NCBI GenBank assembly: GCA_964372095.1
Contig: CAYJPV010000004.1
Span: 238,570-302,569 of the forward strand
From: CAYJPV01 sp964372095
GTDB lineage: Bacteria; Acidobacteriota; Vicinamibacteria; Vicinamibacterales; JAKQTR01
Length of the DNA stretch: 64,000 bases
Direction of reading: 5' to 3'
Position numbers and translations under genes: made by a program. The notes beneath the pieces were generated by a model. The model saw only the letters and a list, made by a program, of their open reading frames with translations, did no database searches and was not told the origin of the DNA. Shown here piece by piece: positions 63,815 to 64,000 of the stretch; the first letter of the stretch is position 1; each line of letters starts with the position of its first letter.

Positions 63815-64000
63815 GGCTGGGAACGGGGGAGCGGGGATTCGGGACTCAAACGGCTGACGCGTATTCATCGTGCGGCATGCACCGTGCGGCCCGTGTCGCG
63901 ATTCCGTGTTCTGTGTCTTGTGTTCTGTCTTCTGAATTCTGGATTCTGACTACTGACTACTGACCAGTAGTGTCCGGTTAAAAGTCTAACAGGCTCAATT
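63815..64000. other. Right-edge region without genes
   Basis: Low-complexity TTCTG/ACTACTGACTACTG runs (63900-63965), then TAGTGTCCGGTTAAAAGTC, which resembles the terminal repeat of some IS4-type elements. The element itself would lie beyond the window. Confidence 0.3.

Overview
This GC-rich window looks like chromosomal or metagenome-assembled DNA from a free-living Gram-negative heterotroph. An Acidobacteriota (Vicinamibacteria-like) origin is my best guess. It rests on gene style (DUF4097 protein, LytS/LytTR pair, GH106, DUF5916 and Uma2 pieces) and not on any marker gene. There is no rRNA and no intact tRNA. One 100-base run of N (40729-40828) shows that this is a scaffold.

Region 1 (1-11.2 kb) is a heavy-metal module. 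A truncated sensor kinase reads leftward. Diverging from it is an operon for a small Cys-rich exported protein, a TolC-like channel, an adaptor lipoprotein, a CzcA-type RND pump, a PII-like protein, a Zn/Cd-type P-type ATPase and a lipoprotein. A decayed copy of the ATPase 3' end and a Met-rich lipoprotein follow.

Region 2 (11.3-27.5 kb) is a defence island with two layers. The first is a long rightward gene set: an SNF2-type helicase with a DUF3883 tail, a small nuclease-like protein, a DUF6088/AbiEi-like regulator with a perfect 12-bp palindrome in front, a DUF1156 DNA methyltransferase, an AlbA_2/ATPase protein and a DUF499 ATPase. It resembles BREX/DISARM-like systems but lacks their full gene sets. 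The second is a ubiquitin-like operon: a tandem ubiquitin-like protein, an E2-E1 fusion and a DUF6527 Cys-rich protein. A divergent XRE repressor/ImmA protease pair and a strong promoter with an overlapping operator control it. A small gene with a one-base frameshift follows.

Region 3 (27.6-40.7 kb) lies between two 173-bp direct repeats that end in a tRNA 3' end, so it looks like an integrated element. It holds a nuclease-NACHT defence gene split by a TniA/TniB-type transposon (29621-35920, 5-bp target duplication). That transposon's ATPase gene is itself split by an IS21-family element (30023-33053, 6-bp duplication). Removing both insertions restores both genes in frame. An AbiEi/AbiEii toxin-antitoxin pair with its own operator closes the region.

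Region 4 (40.7-53.4 kb) is mixed: tandem repeats around the assembly gap, an aspartyl protease-PDZ protein, 23-bp iterons before a DUF4143 ATPase, a Phd/PIN pair, an AbiEii remnant abutting a 5'-truncated GH106 rhamnosidase, a broken IS91 transposase, a DUF4097 protein, a LytS/LytTR two-component system and a serine hydrolase.

Region 5 (53.4-64 kb) is a patchwork of gene fragments (TlpA, DUF5916, esterase, DinB, alpha/beta hydrolase, Ser/Thr kinase, VOC) among a few intact genes. It contains three near-identical copies of a 129-bp repeat that sit at gene truncation points. Uma2, HicBA and a sensor kinase with an internal deletion finish the window.
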